Positions 1 to 12,401 of a DNA stretch of 64,000 nt are shown here, one piece after another; the first letter of the stretch is position 1, and each line of letters begins with the position of its first letter. Made by a program: the position numbers and the translations under genes. The stretch is taken from assembly GCA_028386065.3 (NCBI GenBank), contig JAKUCV010001738.1:169584-233583 (forward strand), given 5' to 3'. This stretch comes from Turnera subulata. Taxonomy: Eukaryota; Streptophyta; Magnoliopsida; Malpighiales; Passifloraceae. The notes beneath the pieces were generated by a model, which was given only the letters and a program-made list of their open reading frames with translations, was not told the origin of the DNA and did not search any database.

Positions 1-571
1 GGTTGAATGAGGACAAGAGCTCACGGCGGAGCAGATCGTGGAGCACGAGGAAGAAGAGGAGGAAGGAGGGCACTTCGGCGTGTTGGCGCACCCACAGCGG
101 CGACGGTCTCAATCCACGGTGGCCCGAGCTCAGTTCCTCTGGTCGGAACACAAGCCGAGGACAACGAGGAGGAAAGAGGTGGCGGCGTCGCGTATCCTCA
201 GTGATCGAAACGAGGCTCGGTTGTTCCCGGAAAAACCCTCGGTAAAACTCGGTCCGATAGAGTTCATCGAATTACGACGTTTAAATTTCTTTTTAAATTA
301 TAATTAGTAAGTTATGCAATAAAAATACCATATCGGAATAATAATAATACCACTATTAATGTTTGTTAGAAAAAAAATAATAAAAATAATGGTAGCGATA
401 ATAGTAATAACAACAGTAATAGTTTTGAGAGTAGTGAAAATAATAATAAAAATAATGAAAAATGACTCGGATTGGTAAAATATTTAATTAACCGCGATAA
501 AATTTTACTAACCACCGTAAAAATCAAAACAACTTGGTAAAAATCACGAAAATTTTACCCGGGCCGTTACA
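1..571 (-). mobile_element. Element A, 3' LTR (truncated by window edge)
   Basis: This is the right-hand part of the downstream LTR of a minus-sense LTR element. It matches the segment 4709-5991 of the second LTR but lacks about 715 bp (4897-5612 of the other copy), with a short TCG microhomology at the deletion joint. On the sense strand it begins TGTAACGGCCCGGGTAAAA at 571. The rest of this LTR lies outside the window. Small frames at 3-307 are parts of the LTR, not genes. Confidence 0.85.
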
Positions 572-589
572 TTCTACCCTCCTTAAAGG
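572..589 (-). other. Polypurine tract of element A
   Basis: On the minus strand the purine-rich AAGGAGGGTAGAA directly precedes the LTR start TGTAACG. It follows a GAATTTCGAGGACGAAATTC stretch, which is common just upstream of the 3' LTR in plant Gypsy elements. It fixes the element's sense as minus. Confidence 0.75.
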
Positions 590-1820
590 AATTTCGTCCT
601 CGAAATTCACACCGTAATCCACTAATCCCATAAACATATATACATTTATCATGATCATCAATCCTTCCACAATTCTTCAAATCTATAACTCCAAATTATC
701 TCCCATCAATCCTAATTAAATTCTCCAAATAAATTTTCCAAATTATAACCCCCGAACCATGTCGATCATTACCTCAAAATTTATTACATAACTGTCCATC
801 AAATAATATTCCTGTTCTTAATCCAATGAAACTAGCAAGGATCATAACTTCGGTTATAGCTCTTTAATTAATACCTCAAATCATCATTTCATCAAACTCT
901 TTTCTTTCAAGATTGAATCACCAAAATCATCAAATCATCGAATCCTCTTTTTTTTTTAAAAGATCAAATCACCTCTGACATCAAAGAATTCCATGGACAT
1001 TAGCCCAATCCTCAAATCAAGTTATCACATCACAAACAACTTTAGTATCCAAAAATCTTCAAATCATCAACCAGTTCCTTAGAAAGAAAATTGCATCCCT
1101 TGCAAAATCATAGAATTTTCCAAGAATATCAATCCAATCCTCAACTCAAATTATCACGTCATAAACAAGGCAGTACCCAAAAGTCATCAATTTATCACGT
1201 CATAATCAAAACAGTACTCAAAAATCATCATTCCCACTTTCTCAAGGTCATATAGTATCATATCATCACTTAAAAATATAACAACCAAAACCTGAAATCA
1301 AATCTTACTTGTTCTGTCGAAACTTCCGATACACGGGTACAACAAGATAGACTTCTTGCCGTCTCAAAGTCCCTTTATCTCACTGTTCTTCCTGGGCAAC
1401 GACCATGTCTGAACTTTATAATAAAATCTTTAAAAGAGTTCCATCATCAAATCATAATAATTAAATAAAACTTTCCAGAACAGCGGTTCCACCTTATAAA
1501 CAAATTTAACCCACAGCCTAAGCTGTAAATGTCACTTTGTCAAAACTCATGCTTTAAAAACTTACCTTTCCAAAACTTTAGAACAACAAAACAACAATAT
1601 TGTAAAATACCGAAATACGGGTAACTTGTCGCCCAACTGTATTTATGAGAAAGTATACTCACATGTGAATGTTCTGCAGCAAGCTGACGTCCCTCGACTG
1701 GATCCACTATACACTAACCATATGAATATGCATGCAATCATGTTAATCATGTGGAGCGAGCAATGAACAACAAATAAGTACAACAAACAAGCACAGTAAA
1801 CACCCTAGGACCTACCGCCC

Positions 1821-1832
1821 GCTCCGCTACCA
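1821..1832 (-). other. Primer-binding site of element A
   Basis: Reads TGGTAGCGGAGC on the minus strand, three bases after the LTR end. It differs at two of twelve positions from TGGTATCAGAGC, the usual plant initiator-Met tRNA complement. The same variant occurs in elements B and D and in the pararetrovirus. Confidence 0.7.
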
Positions 1833-2108
1833 AAATGAAACACCCCGACCCAAATTTACCCTACATACAGTAATTACCAACAACTGTGCCGACACGTGGC
1901 ACAAACTGTGTAATACAACAGAAATCGGCCCAACGGCCCAACAACAAAGCATAACACCCGACTTCGGGAATCTCAATAACAACAGCACAGTGGAAGCATT
2001 TTTAATTTAATGTCAACATATGCAAAGCCCGATGCAGCTAATGGATCCGAGTCCTGCCCGAGGGGTGCGCCGCAGCTTGCCTTGTACATTCCTGCACTAC
2101 AAACAACT

Positions 2109-2160
2109 CATCCTACAGGATGAAACCCCGCAGGCGAGGGGTGAGTCCGAAGTGCTCACC
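2109..2160 (-). repeat. Conserved three-hairpin block near LTR 3' end
   Basis: Three adjacent potential stems: CATCC/GGATG, ACCCC/GGGGT and GGTGAG/CTCACC. The second and third overlap at the GGGGTGAG run, so they exclude each other. Closely related blocks lie in the other LTRs at 28901-28951, 37042-37100 and 44582-44625, so the segment is conserved between families; the first stem has lost its left half in the 44.6-kb copy. Confidence 0.6.
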
Positions 2161-2376
2161 GACGAAGGATAAACAGAGATATGCAGGCATCCATAATACT
2201 TTCAAAAGTAATCACAGGCAATCACAGCACAAAGAATCTACCAAAACACAACTGAGCCAAGACCAAAAGAATATTTATTATTATTACCAATTTTAACTTC
2301 TGGGCCCCGTCACTGGACAAGCTAGGGTCGTACCTAGTTATTAACTAATTCCGGATGCCAGGCCAAATCACAATCC

Positions 2377-2478
2377 GGGATCAACATCCCAACAACAACC
2401 AATCCGGGATCAACATCCCAATAACAACCAATCCGGGATCAACATCCCAATAAAAACAACATCCGGGATCAACATCCC
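2377..2478 (-). repeat. Hairpin array, GGGAT-NRAC-ATCCC type (4 units)
   Basis: Four copies of GGGAT-caac-ATCCC at 2377-2390, 2406-2419, 2435-2448 and 2465-2478, about 29 bp apart. Each can fold into a 5-bp stem with a 4-base loop. In related LTRs (29131-29452, 37320-37707, 44832-44962) both stem arms change together. Confidence 0.8.
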
Positions 2479-5400
2479 CAATAACCAACCAAACCGGCCG
2501 TGACACCACAGAACTAGCCTCTAACCATCTAGTCGTACCACTACTTTCCATGTGACAATTAAATCATTATCTCAAATTCAATTCCAATTCCATTTCCAAT
2601 ACTCGTTATTCTTTCCTCAATTATCCACATAGACCAGTTCATCATTATTCTCTACACAATATCACAAATCCAATATCAGAGTCTAACATCAACAACAACA
2701 ACAACATCATAGCAGTCAATCAACCAACAATAATCATCTCAGCAGTTTAATCAAGCAACAAAACAAACACAGTATTACGGGCACATATCAAAGGTTATCC
2801 ATCCTCACCTGATGTGTCTCTGAAACTGCTATCCGGTCAAACCTCGATACCCTATATGTATATATAGAAACACAATAATCACTTATAAAGCACAACAAAA
2901 TGATTATGCATGATACCGGTTTAACATTTATTAGACGGATTTTCTGTTCATTTTAGTATCTCCATAACTATCTTATTACCAAACAGTTCATCCGACTTGG
3001 TGGTAATTAATTTAATCCAACGGTTATATTAAGTGTACTTGTTTAAGTCAAAAACCGAAGCCGAGCGCGCAAGCCGATATCCCGGCCCTTAGGTCGCTTA
3101 TGATAAGAAATCGTACTTATACAAATACGTTGTATAGATCATATATAGGAAATTACATTTGATAAGTAAATGAAATTAAATCGTGACCCATACTCGTGGT
3201 CTATTTAATAATATGAACCAAATAATATTCCAAGTAATTACCCTCGATCAAACAATAATAGTAATACGTATTTGTTTAATAAGAAATATTTATAAAGTCG
3301 GGATTGCGATAAATACGTGAGAATGGTACATAAATAGTATTCCCGAGAATAAAACCGTTAGATAGAAAACATCACCATCGGCAAGAAATCAATATAGTCG
3401 GGATACGGTATAAAATAATGTTGTAATTATTTATAATTATATACATATAAAATCGATAAATTTAAGTAGAGTATAAATTAATGTAGCTTAAAGTGATAAT
3501 TAAATTAGTGGACAAAGATAATACAATTTTTAGTAAAATAGTGTCTTGGATAAGCAATATTTCAAAATAATATTACTGTTATTACGTTAACAAAATATTT
3601 TTGATAAATTAATAAAATATAGTTAAGCCTTAGAATAATTTTGTATAGGTTACTATATATAAAATCGGTAAAATTATAAGGAAAGGGAGTAATATTATTT
3701 AGCCAACGGAAATATGGGTAATATAGATATAAGAATAAAATTGATTAATAACATAAGGTATGGGCCTATTATTATTTTAGCCCAGAAGAATAAGAATTAA
3801 ACATATTAGTGACGTAATTATAATATTAACATAGTTTAAACGATTTGGAAATTAAGCCCGGTGGACCTTCACATGCGTTTAGCCCATCGGAGAAAATAAT
3901 AAATCAATTAATTAAATAAAAGACTATATTAAATTAGATATTATGGTCCTTTAATTATAATTTGCCCAATTAAAATAAACAAAACCGGAAATTAAATGAT
4001 ATGGGCCTTATTAATAGCCCATTCGGAAAATTAAATAAAAGTATAGGTAACTAAGAGCATAAAATTAACAAACGCATAAACTAATTAATTAAAGCATAAA
4101 TTAATTAAAGGCATGATTAAATAATCAAAGCATAAAATAAAAAACATAAGTTAGTTAATTTAATTAATTTTTCATCTAATTATCATCATATTAAGGTCTC
4201 GGTTCGTTAACATGATGCCTATGGTCCAGGCTAGGGTTTTTACCCAAAATCTATTTCCGTGCTCGTCGGAAAATTCCCGAGGCTGCCGGAACCTCGTTGG
4301 ATTCCGGCCAAATACTGTTCACAGCAAACAGCAGGACGTGCCTCTGTGGCTTTATCATTGTTCATCATCCAACAAAACACCAAAACCACAACACCAAGAC
4401 AATAACCCGGCCATCAGCAAGCATACCAACCCCACGGCCACACACCGATGGCCGGTATTCCACCACACGACAGCATCCACCACCCCGAGCATCATCACCC
4501 ACGTCCACAGCGGGGTCATCAACGCCATGACAACCAACTCAAACAACCGTACCCACAGCAACACCCAAATCCACACCCGTTCAAACACACAGACCCACAA
4601 CAACCAAACATCCTCAACGTTAATCACCAATCCGATTTGGAAATCGAAAGCCAAGGAAGAAGAAAGATTTGGAGGAGACAGCTTACCCAACTCGACGATG
4701 TCGTCAAAGGTTGAATGAGGATAAGAGCTCACGGCGGAGCAGATCGTGGAGCACGAGGGAGAAGAGGAGGAAGGAGGGCACGTCGGCATGTTGGCGCACC
4801 CACAGCGGAGACGGTCTCAATCCACGGTGGCCCGAGCTCAGTTCCTCTGGTCGAAACACAAGCAGAGGACAACGAGGAGGAAAGAGGTGGCGGCGTCGCC
4901 TGGCGACGGCGGTGAAGGAGGGGTCAGTGATCAGAGGCAGGGGAGAAGAGATCGGGGCCGGCTCGTCACGGCGGCGAAGGTGGCAGGGAAGACGAAAGAG
5001 GAGCAGATGGAGGTGAGCTGGGGTGGTCGGGTTTGTGGATGGGGGTCTCGGGTCGTCGGTACGGGGAAAGAGAGGAGGAGAGGAGGAGAGGAGGAAGGGA
5101 AAGAGATAGGGTGGGTGTGCTGCTCACGGGTAGAAGGAGAAGAAAATAAAGAAGAAAATGAAAAGAAACAAAGAAGAACAGGGAAGAAAAGATGGGGGAG
5201 GGGCCGGTTGGTCACGGGAGCATGGCGGCTGGGCAGAAAGAAAAAGGGAGACGGAAAAGGGAGAAGGAGAAAAGAAGGAAAAGGAAAAAGAAGAGAAAGA
5301 AAAGAGAAAGTGTGGGGGCGTTCGTGAAGAAAATCGGGAGAGAGGTAAGGAAAAAGGAAGAAAATGAAGTAAAGAAGGAAGAAAATAAAGAAGGTGGCCA

Positions 5401-5991
5401 CGTGGCAAGCCACGATTGGCAAGTCCGGATTTCCATCCCGAGTCCGAAAATACAACCTGGGCTCGGAAAATCCGATTAATTTTCCTGAGCGTTGTTCAAA
5501 TCCCGATTTTGAAAACCGAGGCTCGATAAGCCTTGGAGGAGGCTCGGAAGTCCCGAGTAACCCTCGGAAAATAATTTCGAGGCTCGGTTATCGAAAAAAC
5601 TCCAGAATGTCGCGTATCCTCAGTGATCGAAACGAGGCTCGGTTGTTCCCGGAAAAACCCTCGGTAAAACTCGGTCCGATAGAGTTCATCGAATTACGAC
5701 GTTTAAATTTCTTTTTAAATTATAATTAGTAAGTTATGCAACAAAAATACCATATCGGAATAATAATAATACCACTATTAATGTTTGTTAGAAAAAAATA
5801 ATAAAAATAATGGTAGCGATAATAGTAATAACAACAGTAATAGTTTTGAGAGTAGTGAAAATAATAATAAAATAATGAAAAATGACTCGGATTGGTAAAA
5901 TACTTAATTAACCGCGATAAAATTTTATTAACCACCGTAAAAATCAAAACAGCTTGGTAAAAATCACGAAAATTTTACCCGGGTCGTTACA

Positions 5992-7140
5992 ATGTCATTT
6001 AAAACATGTGTACAATTATAAAAGGAATTTTCCTAATAATACCATAATTTTCTCCAATGTTCTCAAGTCTATATATATATATATTATATATATTATATAT
6101 ATATTAAATCAAAGGCCCTCCTTAGGTGAAATATGAGATCACACTTGTCATCTTTTATGAAAAAGAGAAATTATTGTGCCACGTGGCAATTTGTACACGT
6201 GACATTTTCTCAATAAACATGATATAATTAAATATAATAATATTCTTTATTATTTAGTAAATATTAATATTTTTTTAAAAAATTTAACATTTCATTAAAT
6301 TATTCTTAAATTTAGTAAAAATTCTTAGAATTCTACTGTATTAAGAGTAATGTATGTCTCTTAGATTTCTTTGTATTTAAAATATCTTTTAAATTCCTAA
6401 TATTAAATACATACTCTTACAATTATTCCACATCCCATGCGGGGCACATATGTTTTTGAGTGACACACTGTTGTAATCATATTTTGGAAGACAAATGACC
6501 TTATTCTCTCCAATCTTTCCTCACCTCTTCTCTCTTAATTTATATTTGTCTAAAAATTTTCATTATCAAGTTCTTCCTAAAGATCATCAATAAGGTAGAA
6601 TTCACATCCAATTCAAACTCTCACTTCGTCGACAATAAAGGAAAATTTTCAGGAGATAAGGTACAACAAAATCAAGGTATATTTAAGTATTATTTTTATT
6701 TTTAATTTTTTGGGAAAAATATATTAAAATAATAGAGATATATATATTTTTATATAGATATTTTTCCTTTGTATGTCACCACCTACTCAGAGTGCAACAG
6801 GGAGAGTTTTTTTAATAGCAACTGACCCACTATTAGTGACCATACGCAATCACGACCATCAACCCTATATATAGGGGAATGCTGAAAAAGTTTAGAAATG
6901 GGTTTCACACCACTAGTGGACTCACATACAGGAGAAAAGTGTGTGTACTCTAGTATTCTCACATAAGATATATTCATTTTTAGGCATAGATTCTGTTTTA
7001 TTTTATTCCATTATATCTGAGCACATCTAATCACAGGGCCATAGAATATAACCAAGGCCATGCACTTCAGTCCTTTTTTCTTTATGTCTTAGATTTATTC
7101 TTAAATAAACAAATATGTACCGGCAAAGATCAAGACACTC
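5992..7140. other. Intergenic DNA between element A and LINE A
   Basis: AT-rich sequence without a convincing gene. It holds a TA-rich microsatellite at about 6069-6105. Short frames at 5954-6136 and 6783-6977 have no recognisable features. Confidence 0.6.
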
Positions 7141-7179
7141 CATCTTAACTCTCTGTCTATTCCTCCTCATGCCCCATGG

Positions 7180-7773
7180 ATGCTGACTGGGGACTTTAAT
7201 GATTATGTTGCTTCAATTGATACCCGTGGGGATCAATTTTCTTCATTTAGAGCTCGGGTCTTCAGTGATCGGTTGAATGCTCTAAATTTGGTGGATTTGG
7301 GTTTCAGTGTCACACCTTTCACTTGGATTCGGGATGTTCATAGTGTTTGTTCTGTCCAACGCTGCCTAGATCGTGCTGTTGCTACCACCAAGTGGCGGGA
7401 ATTGTTTCCCGAAGCTTCAATTCTATGTCTGCCTCGGGTCAAATCTGACCATCATCCCTTTTTAGTTGCCTTTGTTGGAGTTTCATTACCTCCTAGACAT
7501 AAGCCACTCTGCTTTGAAGCTATTTGGCTTGATCATCACGACTGCTCCTGGGCTGTGTCTGATGCTTGGTGCAATTCCTCAACCCCACCATCTTTGTCTC
7601 ACTCTCTCTCTAGGGTCCAAAGGGCTTCCCTCCAATTTAACCGACATACTTTTGGAAACCTTTTCCACCGGAACCGATGCCTCATTGCTCGCCTTGGTGG
7701 TATTCAGAGAGCTCTGGCACACCGCAATGATACCTCTCTACTTATTCTTGAACATGACTTGATGGGTGAATAT
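7180..7773 (+). pseudogene. LINE A endonuclease fragment
   Basis: The frame begins inside the apurinic endonuclease-like domain and shows the family's GDFND motif early, then a TWxR-like segment (FTWIRD) and the late SDHHP motif near residue 89 from the frame's Met. These are the catalytic Asp/Asn and Asp/His stretches of the exonuclease-endonuclease-phosphatase fold. The domain's N-terminal half with the WNCRG motif is absent because the LINE is 5'-truncated. The frame then runs into a region like the linker to reverse transcriptase and is broken by the MITE at 7774. Confidence 0.85.
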
Positions 7774-8321
7774 TAGACCTAGTAAAATAGGTATTGACAC
7801 GACAACCCGACACGAAATTAGCAGGTATAGGTCAGAGATTTTCAACCCGTTTAGTTAAATGGATCGACCCGACACGACACGAAAATTAGCAGGTCAGGTC
7901 GCGGGTTGATCCACCACCCCGATAGGTACCTGTTTATGACCCGATTATATTTAGAGTATAGATATTTTACTGATTTAATATAAGACTTATTGAATATTTA
8001 AGGCTAAAGTTACTAAAATTACCCAAAAATGTTTCTATAAATGCTTTAAAATATTATTATATTATGATTCTACAATTTATAATTTTTTTATTTAATATAT
8101 GAGAAAATCTAATTATATGCCTATTTGCTTAAAAAATACGCAAAATAGAAAAATTTCAAACTAATTTTTAGGCTTGTTAGACTTAATAGGTAATCCGTGG
8201 GTCAACCCGAACCCGACACGACACAATTATTAAATAGGTCGGGTCGGGTTGAAGATTTGGAACCCGATTACCTGTTCAACCCGACACGAACCTGACACGA
8301 CAACACGAATTGCCAAGTCTA
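7774..8321. mobile_element. hAT-type MITE in LINE A (548 bp)
   Basis: Perfect 8-bp target duplication GTGAATAT (7766-7773 and 8322-8329). Ends are imperfect inverted repeats, TAGACCTAGTAAAAT on the left and TAGACTTGGCAAT on the right read inward. The interior is rich in ACCCGACACGAC words on both sides and codes for nothing. Eight-bp duplication and TAG-type ends fit the hAT superfamily. Confidence 0.85.
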
Positions 8322-8329
8322 GTGAATAT

Positions 8330-9796
8330 AGTGAAATCTTATGGCAAGAAAAATTGTTCTGGTTTCATAAGTCCTGCACAAAATGGATCACTCAAGGTGA
8401 CCGTTGTACCAGGTTTTATCACCTTACCACCATCTGTAGGCACAAGAAGAATAAGATTGAAACGTTGAAAATTGGTCGTACCTAGTATTCTGATCCTATT
8501 GCCATTTATGCAGCGATTTCTACACATTTTCTTGATTTGTTTGCCACCAGTATACATGTAACTCCCCCTTCAGTCTACACTACTCCTTACCCCTCTTTTA
8601 CTGCTGATTTTTGTGAGGCATTGTTGCAAGGGGTGACAAAGGAGGAGGTTTGAGAGGCTCTGCGGTTAATGAGAAACTACAAAGCCTCGAGGCCCGATGG
8701 TTTTCATTCTGTGTTTTATAAGAAGTTTTGGTCTATTTTTGGTGATGATGTTTGGGAGATGGTTCGGCATGCATTACAAACTGGCGTTTTGGATGCGAAA
8801 TTGGTGGAAACTCTCACTGTCTTAATTCCTAAACAGGAGGTACAAGAATTGGTTTCTCATTTCTGCCCAATTAGTCTATATAATGTTACTTACAAGGTCC
8901 CAACAAAAGTCATTGCCAATCGACTGAAACCTCACCTGGACACCCTTATTAGTTCCTACCAGTCCAATTTCATTCTAGACTACAGTACTCAGGATAATAT
9001 CATCATTGGTCAGGAATTGCTACACACCATTCCCTGGATGCGGAGTAACAGGGGTGCAATGGTTGATTTTCCCAAGGCCTATGATCGGGTCATTGGGAGT
9101 TTCTGGAGGATACCTTGCAATTTTTGGCCTCCCGCTTCCCCTTATCCTACTCATCATGTCTTACGTGACAAGTACCTCCCTTTCTATTCTATGGAATGGC
9201 AATAAGTTGCCTTCTTTTGGTTCCTGAAGAGATCTTCGCTAGGGTGATCCATTATCCCTATACTTGTTTGTCTTCTGTATGGAGCGGCTTTCATTACTCA
9301 CCATGAGAAAGTGCAGTCTTATGAATGGCACCCTATCCGTGCTTCTAGTGATGGCCCGGGTTTCTCCCACCTCATGTTTTCTGATAATGTTATTCTTTTT
9401 TCTGAGGCTGCGGTTGGCCAGACGAGGTTGATCCGGGATACCCTGCTGAAATTTTGTTCCTTCTCTAGTATGCAAGTTAGTACCTCCAAGTCCCATTTAT
9501 TTGTTGCTCCTCTGGTTAATTATGGCCGTGTGGGTGTTGGTAAAAATATTTTGGATATGCATGTCACACGAGAATTGGGAAAATATTTTGGTGTGCCTCT
9601 TTTGAATGGTCGTATCTCTTGCGATATGTATAAATATGTCATTGATAAAGTCAAACAGAAGTTGCAATCGTTGAAGATTAATTTCTTGAACCTGGTAGGG
9701 AAGACTATCCTTATCCAATCGACGGTCATTGCCATCCCACTATATACTATGCAGACAACATGGCTGCCTAGTAGCATTTGTAATAAATTTGATTAA
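8330..9796 (+). pseudogene. LINE A reverse transcriptase remnant
   Basis: Continues LINE A downstream of the MITE. The segment 8669-9205 shows typical L1-type RT features: the SRPDGF motif, a long PISLYNVTYK-like stretch and a QSNFI segment. A frameshift follows near 9205. The next frame (9311-9796) holds the catalytic box as FSDNVILF, where the family has an F/YADD box, so the second catalytic Asp is replaced by Asn. The KSHLFV and KYFGVPLL segments downstream are also typical. The enzyme cannot be functional. Confidence 0.85.
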
Positions 9797-11251
9797 TTGG
9801 CTAGGTCATTTTGTAGGCTATTGGAGGTTCAGATGGTGTTCCTTTGGTGCACTAGGACGCGGTTCTTTGGGGGGCTGAATATCTGTCGTTCATATGAAAA
9901 TAATATTGCCATGCTGGGTAAAGTGGTTTGGGAATTGCTTTAAGGGGTCCGATTGGGCTCAATTATTACTTGCTAAGTACCTGGGCAATACCTCTCTTCT
10001 TACTCATTCTCCCTCCCTCAATACTTCCCCTTTATGGAAGGGTGTAGTTCGCAATATCAGCACTTTGGAGGGTGGGTTATGCTGGCGAGTGGGGTCTGGT
10101 GATACGGTTTCCCTTTGGTTTGATAAATAGGTAGGGGGAGCTTCTCTAGCTAATCTTATTCCCACCCTTGTTCCGGATGATATGCAAGACATGGTTGTAT
10201 CAGACTTAATTTTCAACCGTATATGGGATTGTTCTATAGTGATGCATTTGCTGCCGCCACATCTTATCTCCATCATTCATATTATACCTCTCTCTGCTTC
10301 GGGGGCTGACCTAGATGCCATTATTTAGGGACCTTCTTCCCAAAGTCGATACTCTTGTAAACTTTCTTATTGGTGGCTCATGTCATCCACAGCACCTTCC
10401 AATCAGCTTGATTAACATTGGATTTGGAAATTGAAGCTCCCTCACAAGATTAATTTCTTTGTTTGGCTGGTTTGGTGGCAAAGATTATTGACTAATGGCC
10501 GACGTGTTTGTTTGGGTTTGGCATGCTCTTTATTGTGTGATCTCTGTGGGGATGCTACAGAAGACGACAATGATTATATCTTTCGGGGCTATACCCGGGC
10601 ACGGTTGTTGTGGAGTTTTATTACTTCTAATGATACTTCTAATGATTATATAGGTGATTTCTTTGATCAGAGTTTCCTATATTGGTTTGATGATAATGCC
10701 AAAATATACTACTGATTCCAAGTGAGTAGTAACTTTTGTAGTCATTTGCTGGAGGCTATGGTTAGCTTGCAATCTTTTTATCTTTCAAGGCATTGATTTT
10801 CATCCATCTTCAGTTGTCAAAGTGGCGATGCAGTTGTCCAACGAATATGAGACTGCATTCTCCAACCCTGCATAGGTGCAATCCTCACCTCGATGGATTT
10901 CCTAGACTTGGGTGAAGGTTAATGTAGATGGCAGTGCATTAGCTTCTCTGGGTCAATTGGGTGCGGGTGGTCTGATCCGCAATCATCTAGAGGGTTGGGT
11001 TTCTGGCTTTTCTTTACATGTGGGCACTGGTCACATCCTAACAGCTGAGCTATTGGCCATTTGCCATAGTTTGCAGTACGCTTAGGATTTGGGCTTCCGT
11101 TAGGTTCTCCTGGAAAGTATCTCCATGGTTGCACTCCGGTTAATTAAGCAACCCCTTAACCCTATTCATGGTTGCACTCCAGTTAATTAAGCAACCCCTT
11201 AACCCTATTGATCCCCTTTTTGCTTTGCTCTTCGATATACATATTCTCTTA
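9797..11251 (+). pseudogene. LINE A zinc-binding and RNase H remnant
   Basis: Several short frames in different phases carry the C-terminal LINE domains. At 10431-10715 a stretch with WKLKLPHKINFFVWL and later CDLCG corresponds to the zinc-binding RT domain. From about 10915 the bases encode KVNVDGSA, the start of a plant-LINE RNase H domain, continuing through the AELLAI segment with a stop. The domain is interrupted at 11252 by a transposon and resumes at 12191 for its last part. Confidence 0.8.
11124..11209 (+). repeat. 43-bp tandem duplication inside RNase H remnant
   Basis: Two adjacent copies (11124-11166, 11167-11209) beginning CATGGTTGCACTCC differ at one base. It is a local duplication that also shifts the RNase H frame. 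Confidence 0.9.
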
Positions 11252-12182
11252 TAGCGCACAGCAAATATAACGTACCGAGTAGACCGAGCCGATACCGACC
11301 AAAGTCGGTACGGGTTCAGTCGGCAAATCATACTGATATTTTTTGTGCGATCGGTATAGTGCCATGCTGAACTAGGTTGGCATAAAAGCAGAATGCCTGG
11401 GTCGGTATGTTGGGATACTGATTTATACCGCTATCCATTGGACATATAAATATCTAATAATCCTAACCCTAATTCATTTTTTCATTACCCCAAAACATCA
11501 TCTATCGCCTCTTTCCCCATACCTAGCCGCCAAACACCCACCCCTACACAAAACACTACCACCGGTGGCTTGAATCTTCGTCCACCATCAGTAATCGACC
11601 GACGACGAACTCTATCGGCCCAAGTTCTTTCCTTTTTCATTAGTTCTCTCACTCCTACTCTGCTCCTCCCTTCAATTGCTTCGTCTTCTTACCCTCTTCT
11701 CTTTCTCTTCTTCTCTTTGTCTTCTCTTGTTATCTTCTCCTTCACTCCTCTACTTCCTCCTTGCTCTTCCGTTTCATCGATTCATTGTTCTTATATTTTT
11801 TTGTGATTTGAAGGGACATCATGGCTATAGATTTGGCTTTTTATTGTTGTTTTGTTATCTTTGTTGGTTTCTAAAGGGGCTTTGGATTGTTGTTTGGTTG
11901 ACTTACAGGTACTCTGTAAAATTGTATGGGTTGAATGTAGAGTAACATTCTTATAAATTTGTTCTTTTTAGTTAAAATTGTAAAAGTTCCAGCAATTTCT
12001 ATTATGTTTTCTTTTTTCTTTTGCGGTATCGGTATACCGAAAATACCGGCCGAACTTGATGGTATCTTATCGGCACGGTATTAAAATTAGCGGTAAGTAT
12101 CGGTATTTGGTGCTTGTCGGTAAGTTCCTATTGATCTAGATGTCGGTACAGTGATACCGACCGTACCGTTTGCACACCCTTA
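11252..12182. mobile_element. hAT-like non-autonomous element in LINE A (931 bp)
   Basis: Flanked by TTCTCTTA (11244-11251) and GTCTCTTA (12183-12190), seven of eight matching. The ends TAGCGCACAGCAAA and, read inward, TAAGGGTGTGCAAA are imperfect inverted repeats of the common plant hAT type. Near both ends are repeated words like GGTACGGTCGGTA. The middle (11460-11810) looks like a plant gene leader with a CT-rich stretch and may be captured sequence. No transposase is seen. Confidence 0.7.
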
Positions 12183-12401
12183 GTCTCTTAGGTCGTGACT
12201 GGCAATGTTCCCTTACTCACATCTTTCATGAGGCTATAATTGTGCTGATTTTCTTGCTAAGTTTGGCGTTTCTCAACTTTCTCTTGTATGTATTTGGTCC
12301 TCCGATGGGTGACTTATTGACTCATTTGAACTCTGATGTAATGGGCGTGCGCCTAATATGTTGTAAATCATCCGTTGCATTAAAAAAAGAACAAGACACT
12401 C

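Larger units (their letters stand above)
572..1835 (-). mobile_element. Element A non-coding interior
   Basis: A 1.26-kb interior between the two LTRs with no gag or pol similarity and no long frame. It is rich in A and in short words such as aaatcatcaa. The part next to the primer site (about 1650-1835) resembles the corresponding part of element B (about 32411-32560 in opposite orientation), so the two families share their leader. Lack of coding capacity with very long LTRs fits the LARD class (large retrotransposon derivatives), which depend on partner elements. Confidence 0.75.
1836..5991 (-). mobile_element. Element A, 5' LTR (4156 bp)
   Basis: A complete, very long LTR in minus sense. 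On the plus strand it starts TGAAACACCCCGACCC and ends GGGTCGTTACA, the TG...CA ends of an LTR. The following host bases ATGTC are the expected target duplication, but the other copy lies outside the window. Inside are a hairpin array (2377-2478), a structured block (2109-2160), an AT-rich stretch (2900-4200), a GC-rich stretch with CCGG motifs (4250-5050) and a purine-rich tract (5040-5400). Frames of 144-193 codons at 4212-5729 are low-complexity and not conserved in other LTRs, so I do not call genes. Confidence 0.88.
7141..12391 (+). mobile_element. LINE A, 5'-truncated non-LTR retrotransposon
   Basis: A decayed plant L1-type LINE. In order: C-terminal part of the endonuclease, reverse transcriptase, zinc-binding and connection region, and RNase H, then a 3' end with a short A tail near 12381-12389. 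The N-terminal endonuclease and any ORF1 are missing. Host bases GATCAAGACACTC before the element (7128-7140) match GAACAAGACACTC after the tail (12389-12401), the target duplication. Two hAT-like elements (7774-8321, 11252-12182) sit inside it. Stops and frameshifts run throughout. Confidence 0.9.

Noticed and set aside
2109..2160. Hammerhead ribozyme-like words (GATGAAAC ... GTCCGAA)
   Set aside because: CUGANGA and GAAA cores are not in the required order with a cleavable NUH between stems; simple hairpins explain the conservation better.
4212..5729. Several frames of 110-193 codons in element A LTR
   Set aside because: Low-complexity, lysine/arginine- or phenylalanine/serine-rich translations of purine-rich DNA, on both strands; not preserved in solo LTR 3, the closest relative.
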